From Candidatus Fermentibacterota bacterium (GTDB lineage Bacteria > Fermentibacterota > Fermentibacteria > Fermentibacterales > JCC-6), in NCBI GenBank assembly GCA_014728175.1, contig WJMA01000034.1, positions 1 to 48,891 of the forward strand: a stretch of 48,891 nt of DNA, read 5' to 3'. Numbering within the stretch: position 1 is the stretch's first letter; every line of letters begins with the position of its first letter. Made by a program: the position numbers and the translations under genes. This document shows positions 34,118 to 42,558 of the stretch, one piece after another. Below the pieces are notes generated by a model, which was not told where the DNA came from, searched no databases, and saw only the letters and a program-made list of their open reading frames with translations.

Positions 34118-35817
34118 CGGTATCCGAGAGCGATGTTGACGAGCTGACGGGCCTTCCCTCCAGGGAAGCGCTGACCGAGCTGCAGGGCCTGTTCGACTCC
34201 AGGCCGCACAGAGACGTCTGGTCGGTAGCGATCGTGGACATAGATCACTTCAAGCTGATCAACGACGTGTACGGTCATCTCAACGGCGACCGGGTACTCA
34301 AACGGGTAGCCGATCTGGTTTCCCGCAACACCAGGCGTGCTGACACCGCCCTCCGGTTCGGCGGCGACGAGTTCGTGGTGGTTATGCCCAGCACCGAGCA
34401 CCTGAAGGCGCTCAACCAGGCGGAGCGGATACTGGAGGACGTTCGGGAGGCGGAGTTCCCCCAGGATATGTCTGTGAGCATATCCCTGGGCGTTGCGGAC
34501 AGCCTTCCCAACGAGGAGAGCATAGAGTCGGTGCTGAAGAGAGCGGATCTCGCCCTTCACCAGGCCAAAGAAGGGGGCAGAGCGAAAATATCCTTCTACG
34601 AAGAGCTTTCCCCCGAGGTCGCGGGAAGGGAGGTGTCCTTCGACCATTTCGTGAACCGGCAGAAGGAGCTCCGTGCGCTTCGGAGCAGCGTGGACGACTC
34701 TCTAGAGCAGGGCGATCGGATGGTTTTGGTCACCGGAGAGCCCGGGGTGGGCAAGAGCAGGCTGGTGAGCGAGCTCAGGCACTATTGTCGGTTCAAGGGC
34801 TGCTTCTTCCTGACCACCAAGTACGATCGGCGCAGGGTGGAGAAACCGTACGCTGGAATCGCCGCCATGGTAAACGAGGCCGTCACGGAGCTGGACAGGG
34901 ATACTAGGAAAGACCTGTCGGAGACTATGGGCCCCCTTCTGCGACGGAGCGCCAAGCTGCTGCCGGCACTGGAGCCGAGCGGCCTTCGACCACCGATCGA
35001 GGAGCGGGAAGCTTTGAAGGAGGCTCTGTTCTCCGATCTCTCCGTGCTGACCAGGGCCGTGGCGGAAGAAGGGCCTCTGGTGATGCAGCTGGACGACCTG
35101 CAGTGGGCACCCGAGCCGGACCTGGAGCTGCTCACGCATCTGCTACTGGCGTGCACCGACAGCACGTTGCTCGTGGTGGGTACGATGAACGGTTCACTGA
35201 GCGAGCACCCACCGGTGAGACAGGCGGTAGAGGTCGTGTCTAAGTTGGTTCCCTTCCTTGCATTGGAGCTGGATAACCTCGAGGACGAGTACGCTGGGCA
35301 CATGGTTATGTTCGCCCTTAGAGATCCGCATATACCGCCCGAGGTGCTGAGCCTTCTACTGGAGCGTAGTGGGGGCAATCCCCTCTTCCTACGCCAGCTG
35401 TTGGTCTACCTTTGGGAAGAGGGAGCGATCACTACTCGCGAAGGCGGGGGCTGGGACTACGACCTGGGCGCAGAAAGGAACCTTCCCCGTAGTGTAAAGC
35501 AAGTGGTGGATCGAAGGCTGAAAGGGCTGGACGAGAACAGCGGCCGGATACTGCGAGTGTCCTCGTTGGCCCGGGGAGAGTTCACGCTTGCGCAGCTGTC
35601 CAAGGTGACGGGGGAACCCGAGATGTCGGTGGCCAGAGCCCTGGAACCGCCGCTTAAGATGGGGCTGCTGTGGGAGTTTTCCGGAGAGGACGGCCTGCCG
35701 GCGTACCGCTTCAGTCACGACGCGATCCGGGAGTTCCTGGAGGAGAAACTCTCGGGGAGCGAAAGGAAAAGACTGAGCAAAAGCTTCGCGAGGCTCTACC
35801 AGGCCCCTGACGATTAG
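34114..35817 (+). CDS. GGDEF - AAA ATPase signalling protein, paralog without TPR repeats
   Basis: A 567-residue paralog of the upstream protein and translationally coupled to it. It has VDIDHFKLINDVYGH, an intact GGDEF (83-87) and an RxxD site at R74-D77, so it should be an active, product-inhibited diguanylate cyclase. The ATPase part keeps GEPGVGKSRLVSEL, VMQLDDLQW and FALRDPHIP and then ends, after FSHDAIREFLEEK, where the paralog continues into TPR repeats. The TPR part may have been lost, or never gained, after tandem duplication. The stop overlaps that of the convergent carbamoyltransferase gene by 3 bp. Confidence 0.87.
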   Translation: MTVSESDVDELTGLPSREALTELQGLFDSRPHRDVWSVAIVDIDHFKLINDVYGHLNGDRVLKRVADLVSRNTRRADTALRFGGDEFVVVMPSTEHLKALNQAERILEDVREAEFPQDMSVSISLGVADSLPNEESIESVLKRADLALHQAKEGGRAKISFYEELSPEVAGREVSFDHFVNRQKELRALRSSVDDSLEQGDRMVLVTGEPGVGKSRLVSELRHYCRFKGCFFLTTKYDRRRVEKPYAGIAAMVNEAVTELDRDTRKDLSETMGPLLRRSAKLLPALEPSGLRPPIEEREALKEALFSDLSVLTRAVAEEGPLVMQLDDLQWAPEPDLELLTHLLLACTDSTLLVVGTMNGSLSEHPPVRQAVEVVSKLVPFLALELDNLEDEYAGHMVMFALRDPHIPPEVLSLLLERSGGNPLFLRQLLVYLWEEGAITTREGGGWDYDLGAERNLPRSVKQVVDRRLKGLDENSGRILRVSSLARGEFTLAQLSKVTGEPEMSVARALEPPLKMGLLWEFSGEDGLPAYRFSHDAIREFLEEKLSGSERKRLSKSFARLYQAPDD

Positions 35818-37607
35818 TAGGCCTTCCCCGTAATCCAGAGGCCATCCATCGCCATGTGATCTATACCGCTCTTGCAGAAGGTGGCGACCGCGTCGGAAGG
35901 GCTGGCGACGATCGGCTCTCCGCGCAGGTTGAAGCTGGTGTTTAGCAGTACGTCCGTTCCGGTGGCCTGCCCGAAACCCTTCACCACGTCGTAGTAGGTA
36001 GGGTTGTCATCCCTGCGTATGGTCTGCAGCCTGCCCGTGCCCATATGGTTCACGGCCGGGACTTCGTCTCGCACCTCCAGCCGCCAGGGCATGACGGCCA
36101 GCATGAATCGGGCCGGGAGGTAGCTCTCGGCGTCTTCCATCCCCTCGAAGAGTCGGGCGACGCTGGATTCCGGCACCACTGGGGCAAAGGGGCGGAACGG
36201 CTCCCGGAACTTGATCATGCTGTTGATTTTGTCCTTCATGCTGGTCGGGCGGGGGTCTGCGAGTATGGAGCGGTTGCCCAGGGCCCTCGGGCCCCACTCG
36301 AAACGGCCCTGGTACAGACCCACGACTCTCTCCCGGGTGAGGGCCTCCACCATCAGGTCCACCAGCTCGGACCGGTCGGAGGGAGCCACGTAGGAAAGAC
36401 CGGCGTCTTCCAGGGCCTGTCTGGTCCGGTCGGCCCGGTACCTCTTTCCCCAGAAGCCGTGCTCCATTACGAAGCTGCGGGGCTTCTTGAGCAGGACGTG
36501 CCAGGCGTAGAGGGCGGCGCCCAGAGCTCCTCCGGCGTCGCCCGCCGCCGGCTGGATGTACACGTCCTCGAAGGGGGATTCCCTCTTTATCCTTCCGTTG
36601 GCCACCGAATTCAGGGCTACCCCCCCGGCCATGCAGAGCTTCGACAGGCCCGTGCTGCGGTGAAGCTTGGCCACCAGGTCCAGCAGGATCTCCTCGGTGA
36701 CCTTCTGAACGCTGGCCGCCAGGTCGGCGTACCTTTGGTTACGCTTTGCCTCGGGGGAGTCGGGGTCACACTCGCCCGGATGCGTCTTCGCGGTCACGAA
36801 TGGCGAGTCCGGCACCCTGGGTTGGCCGAAGAGCTCGATGAACCTGCGCCCGAAGCTCCTTTCGGGGGAGTAATGGTAGCTGAAGTAGTTCATGTTCAGC
36901 CCGAACGATCCATCCGGCCCCCTGGCCAGGATCTTGTCGTAGATGTCCTCCACGAAGCGGGGGGAGCCGTAGGGTGCCATGCCCATCACCTTGTACTCCC
37001 CGTTGTTCACCCTGAATCCCAGAAAGGCGGTGAAGGCGGAGTACAGAAGGCCTATGGAATGGGGGAACCTCTGCTCCCTGGTCAGGTCGATGCGGTTGTC
37101 GGCACCGCTGTCCCAGTCGGCCTTGCCCGTTCCCATCGCTGTAGTCGTCCATTCCCCCACCCCGTCGATGGTTAGGATGGCGGCCTCCTCGAAAGGGGAA
37201 CAGTAGAGAGTGCTGGCGGCGTGGGCATCATGATGGTCGACGAACAGGATCTTGTCACCGGGAACCCTCAACTCGCGCAGAATCGTGGACTTGATCCACA
37301 GCTTCTTCTCGAACCAGTTGATCATCGATTCTCCGAACAGACGCCACGACCGGGGGAACGAGGCCAGGGAGGACAGCAGTATCCGTTCGAACTTCACGAA
37401 CGGTTTCTCGTAGAAGACCACGTAATCGAGCTCTTCGGGATCGATGCCGGCCTCCTCCAGGCAGTACTGGATGGCCAGGCCGGGGAACGAGGAATCGTGC
37501 TTCACCCGGCTGAAGCGTTCCTCCTGGGCCGCGGCCACCAACTCGCCGTTCCGCAAAAGCGCCGCCGCTGCGTCGTGGTAGTAGCAGGAGATGCCCAGGA
37601 TGTTCAT
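35814..37607 (-). CDS. Carbamoyltransferase (NodU/TobZ family)
   Basis: A 597-residue O-carbamoyltransferase, the normal length for the family. The N-terminal Kae1-like (ASKHA) domain begins MNILGISCYYHDAAAALL and has VDHHDAHAASTLY, ILTIDGVGEWTT and CMAGGVALNSVANG. The C-terminal domain has EWGPRALGNRSILADPR, FAPVVPE and LLNTSFNLRGEPIV. These enzymes use carbamoyl phosphate and ATP to carbamoylate a hydroxyl, usually on a sugar or natural product. Upstream on the same strand are SxtJ-like and DUF5989 membrane proteins, a trio I know from other genomes, often near polysaccharide genes. The real acceptor is unknown. Confidence 0.92.
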   Translation of the reverse strand: MNILGISCYYHDAAAALLRNGELVAAAQEERFSRVKHDSSFPGLAIQYCLEEAGIDPEELDYVVFYEKPFVKFERILLSSLASFPRSWRLFGESMINWFEKKLWIKSTILRELRVPGDKILFVDHHDAHAASTLYCSPFEEAAILTIDGVGEWTTTAMGTGKADWDSGADNRIDLTREQRFPHSIGLLYSAFTAFLGFRVNNGEYKVMGMAPYGSPRFVEDIYDKILARGPDGSFGLNMNYFSYHYSPERSFGRRFIELFGQPRVPDSPFVTAKTHPGECDPDSPEAKRNQRYADLAASVQKVTEEILLDLVAKLHRSTGLSKLCMAGGVALNSVANGRIKRESPFEDVYIQPAAGDAGGALGAALYAWHVLLKKPRSFVMEHGFWGKRYRADRTRQALEDAGLSYVAPSDRSELVDLMVEALTRERVVGLYQGRFEWGPRALGNRSILADPRPTSMKDKINSMIKFREPFRPFAPVVPESSVARLFEGMEDAESYLPARFMLAVMPWRLEVRDEVPAVNHMGTGRLQTIRRDDNPTYYDVVKGFGQATGTDVLLNTSFNLRGEPIVASPSDAVATFCKSGIDHMAMDGLWITGKAY

Positions 37608-37617
37608 CGTCTTCCCC

Positions 37618-38124
37618 TCAGAACTGGTTCTTCGCCTTATCGATGGAAGGCTCCTGGGTTTCTCTCTCGTGCCAGGTAGGTTTTTTCCCCTTCAGCCTCA
37701 GGGCGTCGGAGAATAATCTGAAGCCCAAAGCGAAGGGCACGGCGATAGTGAAGAAGAACACCGCCAGTATTACCCGTCCCTGGTAGTTCCCCATACGGGC
37801 GGCGAAGATTTTCCATCTTTCCCACAGGCGCCTCAGGGCCCGGTACTCTTCAAGATCGACAGCACCATCGATCGACGGAAAGTTCCCCCTGACCGGAAGG
37901 GTGGCCAGCGCGCCCAGCACCAGGCCGCATCCCAGCCAAACCGCTATAGCTCCCAGACGGCCCAGCGTTCCTCTGGTCAGTATGGCACCCACCACCGCTG
38001 CGCAAGCCAGCAATACGTCCAGAAGCCTGGGAACGGGCTGTCTTCCGGTGGTTACCGCGGCGGCCCCGGAGGAGTAGCCGACCATGGTTAGCAGCACCAG
38101 CGCGACGTAGCTCAGTATTTCCAT
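37618..38124 (-). CDS. SxtJ-like membrane protein
   Basis: A 168-residue protein with hydrophobic segments near residues 1-20, 35-55, 58-78 and 118-140, a soluble segment between (GAVDLEEYRALRRLWERW) and a charged C-terminus. Its position directly upstream of a carbamoyltransferase gene, and its size, match the SxtJ family named from saxitoxin clusters. The function is unknown; it probably organises the carbamoyltransferase at the membrane. It precedes the carbamoyltransferase by 10 bp. Confidence 0.72.
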   Translation of the reverse strand: MEILSYVALVLLTMVGYSSGAAAVTTGRQPVPRLLDVLLACAAVVGAILTRGTLGRLGAIAVWLGCGLVLGALATLPVRGNFPSIDGAVDLEEYRALRRLWERWKIFAARMGNYQGRVILAVFFFTIAVPFALGFRLFSDALRLKGKKPTWHERETQEPSIDKAKNQF

Positions 38125-38130
38125 GCCGGA

Positions 38131-38310
38131 TCAGAACAGGGTGTATATGAAGGGCGCCACGGCGGAGCCCTGAGCGAACACCAGCGCCGCAACCAGAAGA
38201 ACCAGCACCACAATCATGGGTATCAGCCACCACAGCTTGCGGCTCCAGAGGAACCGCAGCAGCTCGCCCAGCACGCCCATGCGATCAAGCAGGCCTCCGT
38301 GTTGCGCCAT
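38131..38310 (-). CDS. DUF5989-like single-pass membrane peptide
   Basis: A 59-residue protein starting at ATG 38310, preceded by AAGGTGAACGG. It has an amphipathic N-terminus (LGELLRFLWSRKLWW) and one long hydrophobic helix (MIVVLVLLVAALVFAQG). Size, sequence and position next to SxtJ and carbamoyltransferase match DUF5989. The role is unknown, probably part of the membrane-associated carbamoylation module. It lies 6 bp upstream of the SxtJ-like gene. Confidence 0.7.
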   Translation of the reverse strand: MAQHGGLLDRMGVLGELLRFLWSRKLWWLIPMIVVLVLLVAALVFAQGSAVAPFIYTLF

Positions 38311-38341
38311 CCGTTCACCTTCCCTCATCGGTGGAGGAGAT

Positions 38342-38860
38342 CTAGCCGAAGATGCCCTTTCGCGAGCCGCTCATCATCTTTCGAATGTCGGATACCAGCT
38401 TCTTGAGCTCTTTGTCGCCCTTGATCTTGCTCTTGCCTGCCACCCCGGACACCAGCTGGTCGGTTTTCCGGAGCTTCTCCGCCGCGACCCGGCCCAGGCA
38501 AATGAGTATTCTCAGCCCCAGCATAGGCTGCCTGGCAGCGATCTCGGCCAGCTGCTCCCGGGTCATGCGCAGCACTTTGGAGGTACCGATGGACCTGACG
38601 GTGGCCGACCGTTCCTGACCGTCGAAGAAGGACACCTCTCCGAACACGTCGTCCTCGTTGAGAACGGCCAGGCGTATCGCGTCCTCCCCGGTTCCCTCGA
38701 CCACTTCCAGCTGCCCCTCGCTTACTATGTAGAAATCGGTGGTCAACTCGCCCTGGAATATCAGGCCTTCCTCGTTCTCCAGGGTCATCTGGTCGTAGAA
38801 GTACGCTATCTCCGACTCGAGGAGAGTGTTGTCCGGCGCGAACAGCTGTCCTACCCTCAT
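38342..38860 (-). CDS. Cyclic nucleotide-binding domain protein without DNA-binding domain
   Basis: A 172-residue protein with one cNMP-binding domain of CRP type: the beta-roll and the phosphate-binding cassette DDVFGEVSFFDGQERSATV, including the Glu and Arg that contact the cyclic nucleotide. The ~60-residue C-terminus (KLVSDIRKMMSGSRKG) is basic and helical but lacks a recognisable helix-turn-helix. I chose ATG 38860, which follows GGGGAAGAG; an ATG 15 bp upstream is possible. It is first in the carbamoyltransferase gene group (31-bp gap), so a cyclic nucleotide may control that module by protein contact. Confidence 0.8.
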   Translation of the reverse strand: MRVGQLFAPDNTLLESEIAYFYDQMTLENEEGLIFQGELTTDFYIVSEGQLEVVEGTGEDAIRLAVLNEDDVFGEVSFFDGQERSATVRSIGTSKVLRMTREQLAEIAARQPMLGLRILICLGRVAAEKLRKTDQLVSGVAGKSKIKGDKELKKLVSDIRKMMSGSRKGIFG

Positions 38861-38904
38861 CTCTTCCCCTTCCATCTACGCTCCCCCGACGGTTCGGGCA
38901 AACA

Positions 38905-38924
38905 CCACCCGTTCGGACGGGCGG
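38905..38924 (-). terminator. Possible terminator after the ABC permease gene
   Basis: An 8-bp stem with one G-U pair (CCGCCCGU...ACGGGUGG in minus-strand RNA) and a 4-nt loop, followed by UGUUUG. It lies ~75 bp after the permease stop and just upstream of the cNMP-binding gene. The U-tract is poor. Confidence 0.35.
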
Positions 38925-38997
38925 CTTACATTGGAGCCTTTTCCCTACCTGAAGTCAAGACCACAGCGGGACCGTTCCAAGCCACGGACTACCGGGA

Positions 38998-39717
38998 TCA
39001 GCCCTGGGGCTCGTTCAGACACCACAACCGCGGGAACTGCCTGTGCAGCCTTATCCACAGGACAAGACAAACAAAAGTTATGAATGCCAAGGTGATAAGG
39101 CTTCCAGTTGAGAACCAGCCCTCGGCGAACAAGTTGCTTATCGATCGAATGATGCTCTGCGGTATCCTGTCCAAAACCAGCTTCAGCCCGAAGGGCAGAC
39201 CTACCGTTATTCCTATGAGCACTATTGAGTACCATTGCTGGGCGCTTCTGGCCGAGCTGGCCCTCAGCGAAACGTTCAATCCCACCAGCGTGCTCAGAGC
39301 TCCGGTAAGAACACCAAGAGTCAGGCTGAACAGCAGGGCGTTCAGGGTTGGAAATCCCCTCCCGAGTATCGTTTGCAGGATCTCATAGAGAACCAGGGCG
39401 ATCCAGGCCGACGCCAGGGAGAACAATAGGGAGAACAGGGCCTTGCCGGCCAGGACTACGGTGGGCTCGACCGGAGCGGACAGAAGGGTCTCCAGCGTCT
39501 TTCTCTCCCGCTCCCCGGCGATGGCGTCCACCGCCGCCGGCCCCGCCACGTATATGGGCAGAAAGCCGAACACCACCAGGGACGCGGATGGATGGCCTAT
39601 CTGGCTGGGTATGAACAGGCCGAAGATGCCCACGTAGATGACCAGGTACCGGACCAGCCCAGCCTTCCCCATCGCCCCCTTGAAGAAGAGCCATTCCCTG
39701 GTCAGCAGGCCTCTCAC
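38998..39717 (-). CDS. ABC-2 type transporter permease
   Basis: A 239-residue membrane protein with about six hydrophobic segments (LVIYVGIFGLFI, LVVFGFLPIYVAGPAAVDA, LLFSLASAWIALVLY, LLFSLTLGVLTGALSTL, WYSIVLIGITVGLPFG, LITLAFITFVCLVLW). It has the conserved cytoplasmic GERERKTLETLLSAP motif of ABC-2 permeases such as NatB. It starts at GTG 39717, which overlaps the ATPase stop (GTGA). With the adjacent ATPase it forms an exporter of unknown substrate. Confidence 0.85.
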   Translation of the reverse strand: MRGLLTREWLFFKGAMGKAGLVRYLVIYVGIFGLFIPSQIGHPSASLVVFGFLPIYVAGPAAVDAIAGERERKTLETLLSAPVEPTVVLAGKALFSLLFSLASAWIALVLYEILQTILGRGFPTLNALLFSLTLGVLTGALSTLVGLNVSLRASSARSAQQWYSIVLIGITVGLPFGLKLVLDRIPQSIIRSISNLFAEGWFSTGSLITLAFITFVCLVLWIRLHRQFPRLWCLNEPQG

Positions 39718-40610
39718 TCTCCACCTCCGGCCAGCTCCAGGAATATCTCCGCCAGGGACCTCTTCTCCGGACGGAACTCCAGCACTTTATTGCCTTCCGC
39801 GAGAAGCTTGCCCAGTACCTCGTGGGGAGCGTCATCCGAGGAGAGCCTGACGTAGCCGCTTCCATCCATGGCGTAGTTTACGCCCTCGTAAGTCACCTTT
39901 CCGCTCTCGGTCCTCACCAAGAAAGCATTACCCTCTCCCCTGAGGTCGTCGGGGCTGCCGGAAGCCACCAGCCTTCCCCGGTCGATTATCGCCACCAGGT
40001 CGCACAGCTCCTCCGCCTCATGCAGATCGTGCGTGGAAAGCATTATCTGGGCCTGGTCGGACATGCGGGAAATCCCCTTCCTCACCCTGTCGGCACGAAC
40101 CGGGTCCAGCGATGCGGTGGGCTCGTCCAGAATGACCATCTCCCGGTCCAGCATGAAAGCCCTGGCCAGGGCGGCTATCCGGGCGTTTCCGGTGGATAGG
40201 TCGGTTACCTTGGTATTGTACAGGTCCGCGACATCCATGCGCTCCAGTACGGACCTTGCCGCGCTGCAGGCCTCCGACGACCCCAGACCGTCCATCATGC
40301 CCCAGATGCGGAGGTTCTCTCCGGTGGTCAGGGTGGGAAGCAGGCCGCTCTCGGAGAATACCGCCGCAACCCGCCCCCGGACGTCCACGATTCTGTCCCG
40401 GCCCAATCCCAGAACCTCCACCGACCCGCCGGTAAGGCTGACCAGGCCCAGTATGGCCCTTATGGTGGTGGTCTTTCCTGCTCCGTTTCTGCCCAGAAGG
40501 CCGAAGACTCCGCGGGAGGGGATGGTCAGGTCGAGGCCGTCCAGCGCCCGCGCGTTTCCGTAGTCGACCACCACGTCATCAAGGTTAACCGCGCGGGCCG
40601 GCTCTCTCAT
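39714..40610 (-). CDS. ABC transporter ATP-binding protein
   Basis: A 298-residue ATPase with Walker A GRNGAGKTTTIRAIL, signature LSTGNARIAALARAF (Gly-Gln of the usual LSGGQ replaced), Walker B MVILDEPTASLDP and switch His in MLSTHDLHEAEEL. The ~70-residue C-terminal extension (MDGSGYVRLSSDDAP) resembles that of NatA/CcmA-type exporters. The start ATG 40610 overlaps the creatininase-like stop by 4 bp and its stop overlaps the permease GTG, so three genes are coupled. Confidence 0.9.
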   Translation of the reverse strand: MREPARAVNLDDVVVDYGNARALDGLDLTIPSRGVFGLLGRNGAGKTTTIRAILGLVSLTGGSVEVLGLGRDRIVDVRGRVAAVFSESGLLPTLTTGENLRIWGMMDGLGSSEACSAARSVLERMDVADLYNTKVTDLSTGNARIAALARAFMLDREMVILDEPTASLDPVRADRVRKGISRMSDQAQIMLSTHDLHEAEELCDLVAIIDRGRLVASGSPDDLRGEGNAFLVRTESGKVTYEGVNYAMDGSGYVRLSSDDAPHEVLGKLLAEGNKVLEFRPEKRSLAEIFLELAGGGE

Positions 40611-41329
40611 TCGCCCGTTTCTGCCAATTCCTGGGCCAGGGCCCTGACGAGCAGCTCGAAGAACTCCCGGCCCTTGTCCCTGGATATCAACTCGGGGTCC
40701 ACATCGCAGGGCCCCTGGGGATTGAGCCGCTTCCAGCGGGGGGCGCTCACCACCTCCCCCTTCCGGGGTCTTGCGGTGCGGGTTAAGGAATCTTCGGAAG
40801 GTTGGAATCCCTCTCTCAAAACCATGATCATGCTTACCTCTGCGGCGCTGGCGTGCAGGCCCCTGCCCTCGCCGAACAGTCGTTTCTCGGCCTCCGGGAT
40901 TCCCGGCAGCTCCCAGTAGCCCAGATAGCGGAGAACGGCTTCGGGGCAAGACCTGGAGGCGTCGGCCAGGCCCGACATCACCGGCCCCCGGTTGCCCCCG
41001 TGGCCGCTGAGGAAGAGCACGTCGCGGAAGCCCGTTCTGTAAAGCGACTCGACGATGTCCCTTACCATCAAGGCCATGGTGACCGCCGAGAGGCTGACTG
41101 TTCCCGGGAAGGCCATGTGGGACTCGGATTGCCCGTAGGGCAAGACCGGCGCAAGCACGACCTCCGAGCGCTTCCCAACCTCGATACAGACTGCTTCGGC
41201 GACCAGGTGGTCGCAGCCGGTGGGCCCCAGGGCGCCGTGCTGCTCGGTGCTGCCTACGGGTACGAGAATGCTCCGCTTTCGGGCAAGGTACTCCTCCACC
41301 TCCGGGCTGGTCATCTCGGCTAGCTGCAA
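40607..41329 (-). CDS. Creatininase-family amidohydrolase
   Basis: A 240-residue member of the creatininase family, metal-dependent amidohydrolases that include creatininase, FAPy deaminase (ArfB) and mycofactocin peptidase MftE. Motifs are VPVGSTEQHGALGPTGCDH (metal ligands Glu, His and Asp), FLSGHGGNRG and LHASAAEVSMI (Glu ligand). It starts at TTG 41329 with the RBS GAGGAG; ATG at residue 6 is possible but has no comparable site. It is translationally coupled to an ABC exporter, which is unusual. A role in maturing a small peptide or metabolite that is then exported is inference. Confidence 0.82.
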   Translation of the reverse strand: MQLAEMTSPEVEEYLARKRSILVPVGSTEQHGALGPTGCDHLVAEAVCIEVGKRSEVVLAPVLPYGQSESHMAFPGTVSLSAVTMALMVRDIVESLYRTGFRDVLFLSGHGGNRGPVMSGLADASRSCPEAVLRYLGYWELPGIPEAEKRLFGEGRGLHASAAEVSMIMVLREGFQPSEDSLTRTARPRKGEVVSAPRWKRLNPQGPCDVDPELISRDKGREFFELLVRALAQELAETGE

Positions 41330-41396
41330 GACCGCTCCTCTCAGGCTTGTTCGTAGAACCGGGTGCGTGCATAGTGGGCACCGGGGAGTATAAGAT

Positions 41397-42089
41397 ATGC
41401 AGCCTTCGACTATAAGGGCCGACAGCAGTGACTACGAGAGGATACCGGTGCGGACCCGGCTGATCCTCCGCGGTGACTCCCTGGCCGGGACGATAGAGGA
41501 AGGTATGAAGCAGGCTGGGGTAAGCACCAAACCAGACGACGTGCTGGTCGTAAGCGAGAAGGCCGTCGGCGCCAGCCAGGGAAGGTACTACCTGTTGGAC
41601 GAGGACCAGATTCGACCCGGCCCGCTGGCCAGGTTTCTATCGAAATTCGTAACCAGAACCCCCGCCGGCATAGGCCTGGGAATGCCCGAGACCATGCATT
41701 GCGCGCTGGAGGAGTGCGGCACGGCCAGGATACTCCTAGCAGCCGTGGTGGGAGCCGTCGGTAAGCTCTTCGGCAGGAAGGGCGATTTCTACCGGATCGC
41801 GGGTCCCAAGGCCCGCTCGATCGATGGGCCGACCACCGGGACCATCCCGCCCTTCAATCGGGCGGTAAGCCTTGCGCCGCTCGACCCGCAGGGGGTGGCC
41901 CGAAGGTTGGCGGAGAGATTCAGTTGCGGCGCTGCCGTGGTGGACGTGAACGACCTGGGCGCGAACCTGCTGGCGATTTATCCCGCCGATCTTGACGCCG
42001 ACCTGCTTCTTTCACTGCTTTCAGACAATCCCCTGGGCCAGGGAATCCAACAGACCCCGGTGGGTATCGTCAGGCCTATCTCGCCCTGA
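41397..42089 (+). CDS. Coenzyme F420-0:L-glutamate ligase-like (CofE family) protein
   Basis: A 230-residue protein of the CofE family, which joins glutamate to F420-0 through gamma-linkages in a GTP- and metal-dependent reaction. Motifs are DDVLVVSEKAVGASQGR, TPAGIGLGMPETMHCAL and VDVNDLGANLLAI. The ATG follows GGGGAG. No other F420 genes lie in the window, and CofE-like proteins occur in bacteria without F420, so the substrate is uncertain. Its last 14 bp overlap the end of the convergent holin-like gene. Confidence 0.8.
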   Translation: MQPSTIRADSSDYERIPVRTRLILRGDSLAGTIEEGMKQAGVSTKPDDVLVVSEKAVGASQGRYYLLDEDQIRPGPLARFLSKFVTRTPAGIGLGMPETMHCALEECGTARILLAAVVGAVGKLFGRKGDFYRIAGPKARSIDGPTTGTIPPFNRAVSLAPLDPQGVARRLAERFSCGAAVVDVNDLGANLLAIYPADLDADLLLSLLSDNPLGQGIQQTPVGIVRPISP

Positions 42090-42444
42090 CTCCCCTCCTG
42101 TCGCCCTTGACCAACCCACCGATTATCGTGGTGGCCAGCGAGATCAGAACTGCGGCCAGCACCGCCCACAGGAAGCCGGCGATGTAGAAACCTTCCAGAA
42201 TGGAGTCGGCCAGCAGAAGCAAGAGACCGCTTATCAGGAACCTGGAGAGCCCTAGGGTCAGCAGGTAAACCGGACAGGTGATGAGATTCAGCAGGGGGGC
42301 GAGAATTGCGTTGAACAGGCCTACAAGGGCAGAGGTCCAAACCACGGACCAGAATCCGCCGAACAGCATCCGGTGGCCCAACAGAAGTGAGACCAGGTAC
42401 ATGCTTACGCCGGCAACCGCCCAGGATACGAGGAGCCTTTTCAT
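42076..42444 (-). CDS. Small membrane protein of the phage-holin-like (PF04020) family
   Basis: A 122-residue protein that is almost entirely membrane-embedded, with four hydrophobic helices (residues ~4-22, 28-50, 55-80, 88-112) and a basic C-terminus (GDRRGVRAR). This size and layout match the four-helix phage holin family IV, which is widespread in bacterial chromosomes with no phage link. No other phage genes are near, so a lysis role is unlikely. The real function is unknown. Confidence 0.75.
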   Translation of the reverse strand: MKRLLVSWAVAGVSMYLVSLLLGHRMLFGGFWSVVWTSALVGLFNAILAPLLNLITCPVYLLTLGLSRFLISGLLLLLADSILEGFYIAGFLWAVLAAVLISLATTIIGGLVKGDRRGVRAR

Positions 42445-42504
42445 GGATGGTCCTTCCGCTTTTGGGGGTGCCCACGAATATCTCCGGGAGAAAGGGCTGT
42501 CAAG

Positions 42505-42538
42505 CGAAAAGGGGCTGCCGCGACCGCGGCAGCCCCTT
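42505..42538 (-). terminator. Strong rho-independent terminator
   Basis: A perfect 13-bp stem (42509-42521 with 42526-42538, core GGGGCUGCCGC/GCGGCAGCCCC) and a 4-nt loop. In the leftward direction the transcript ends in UUUUCG. It lies ~20 bp after the stop of the exported propeller gene. Confidence 0.85.
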
Positions 42539-42558
42539 AAGCAGCAGCGAACGAACGG

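Noticed and set aside
42076-42444. Prophage signal from the holin-like gene
   Set aside because: This family is common in bacterial chromosomes, and no capsid, tail, terminase or lysin gene is present.
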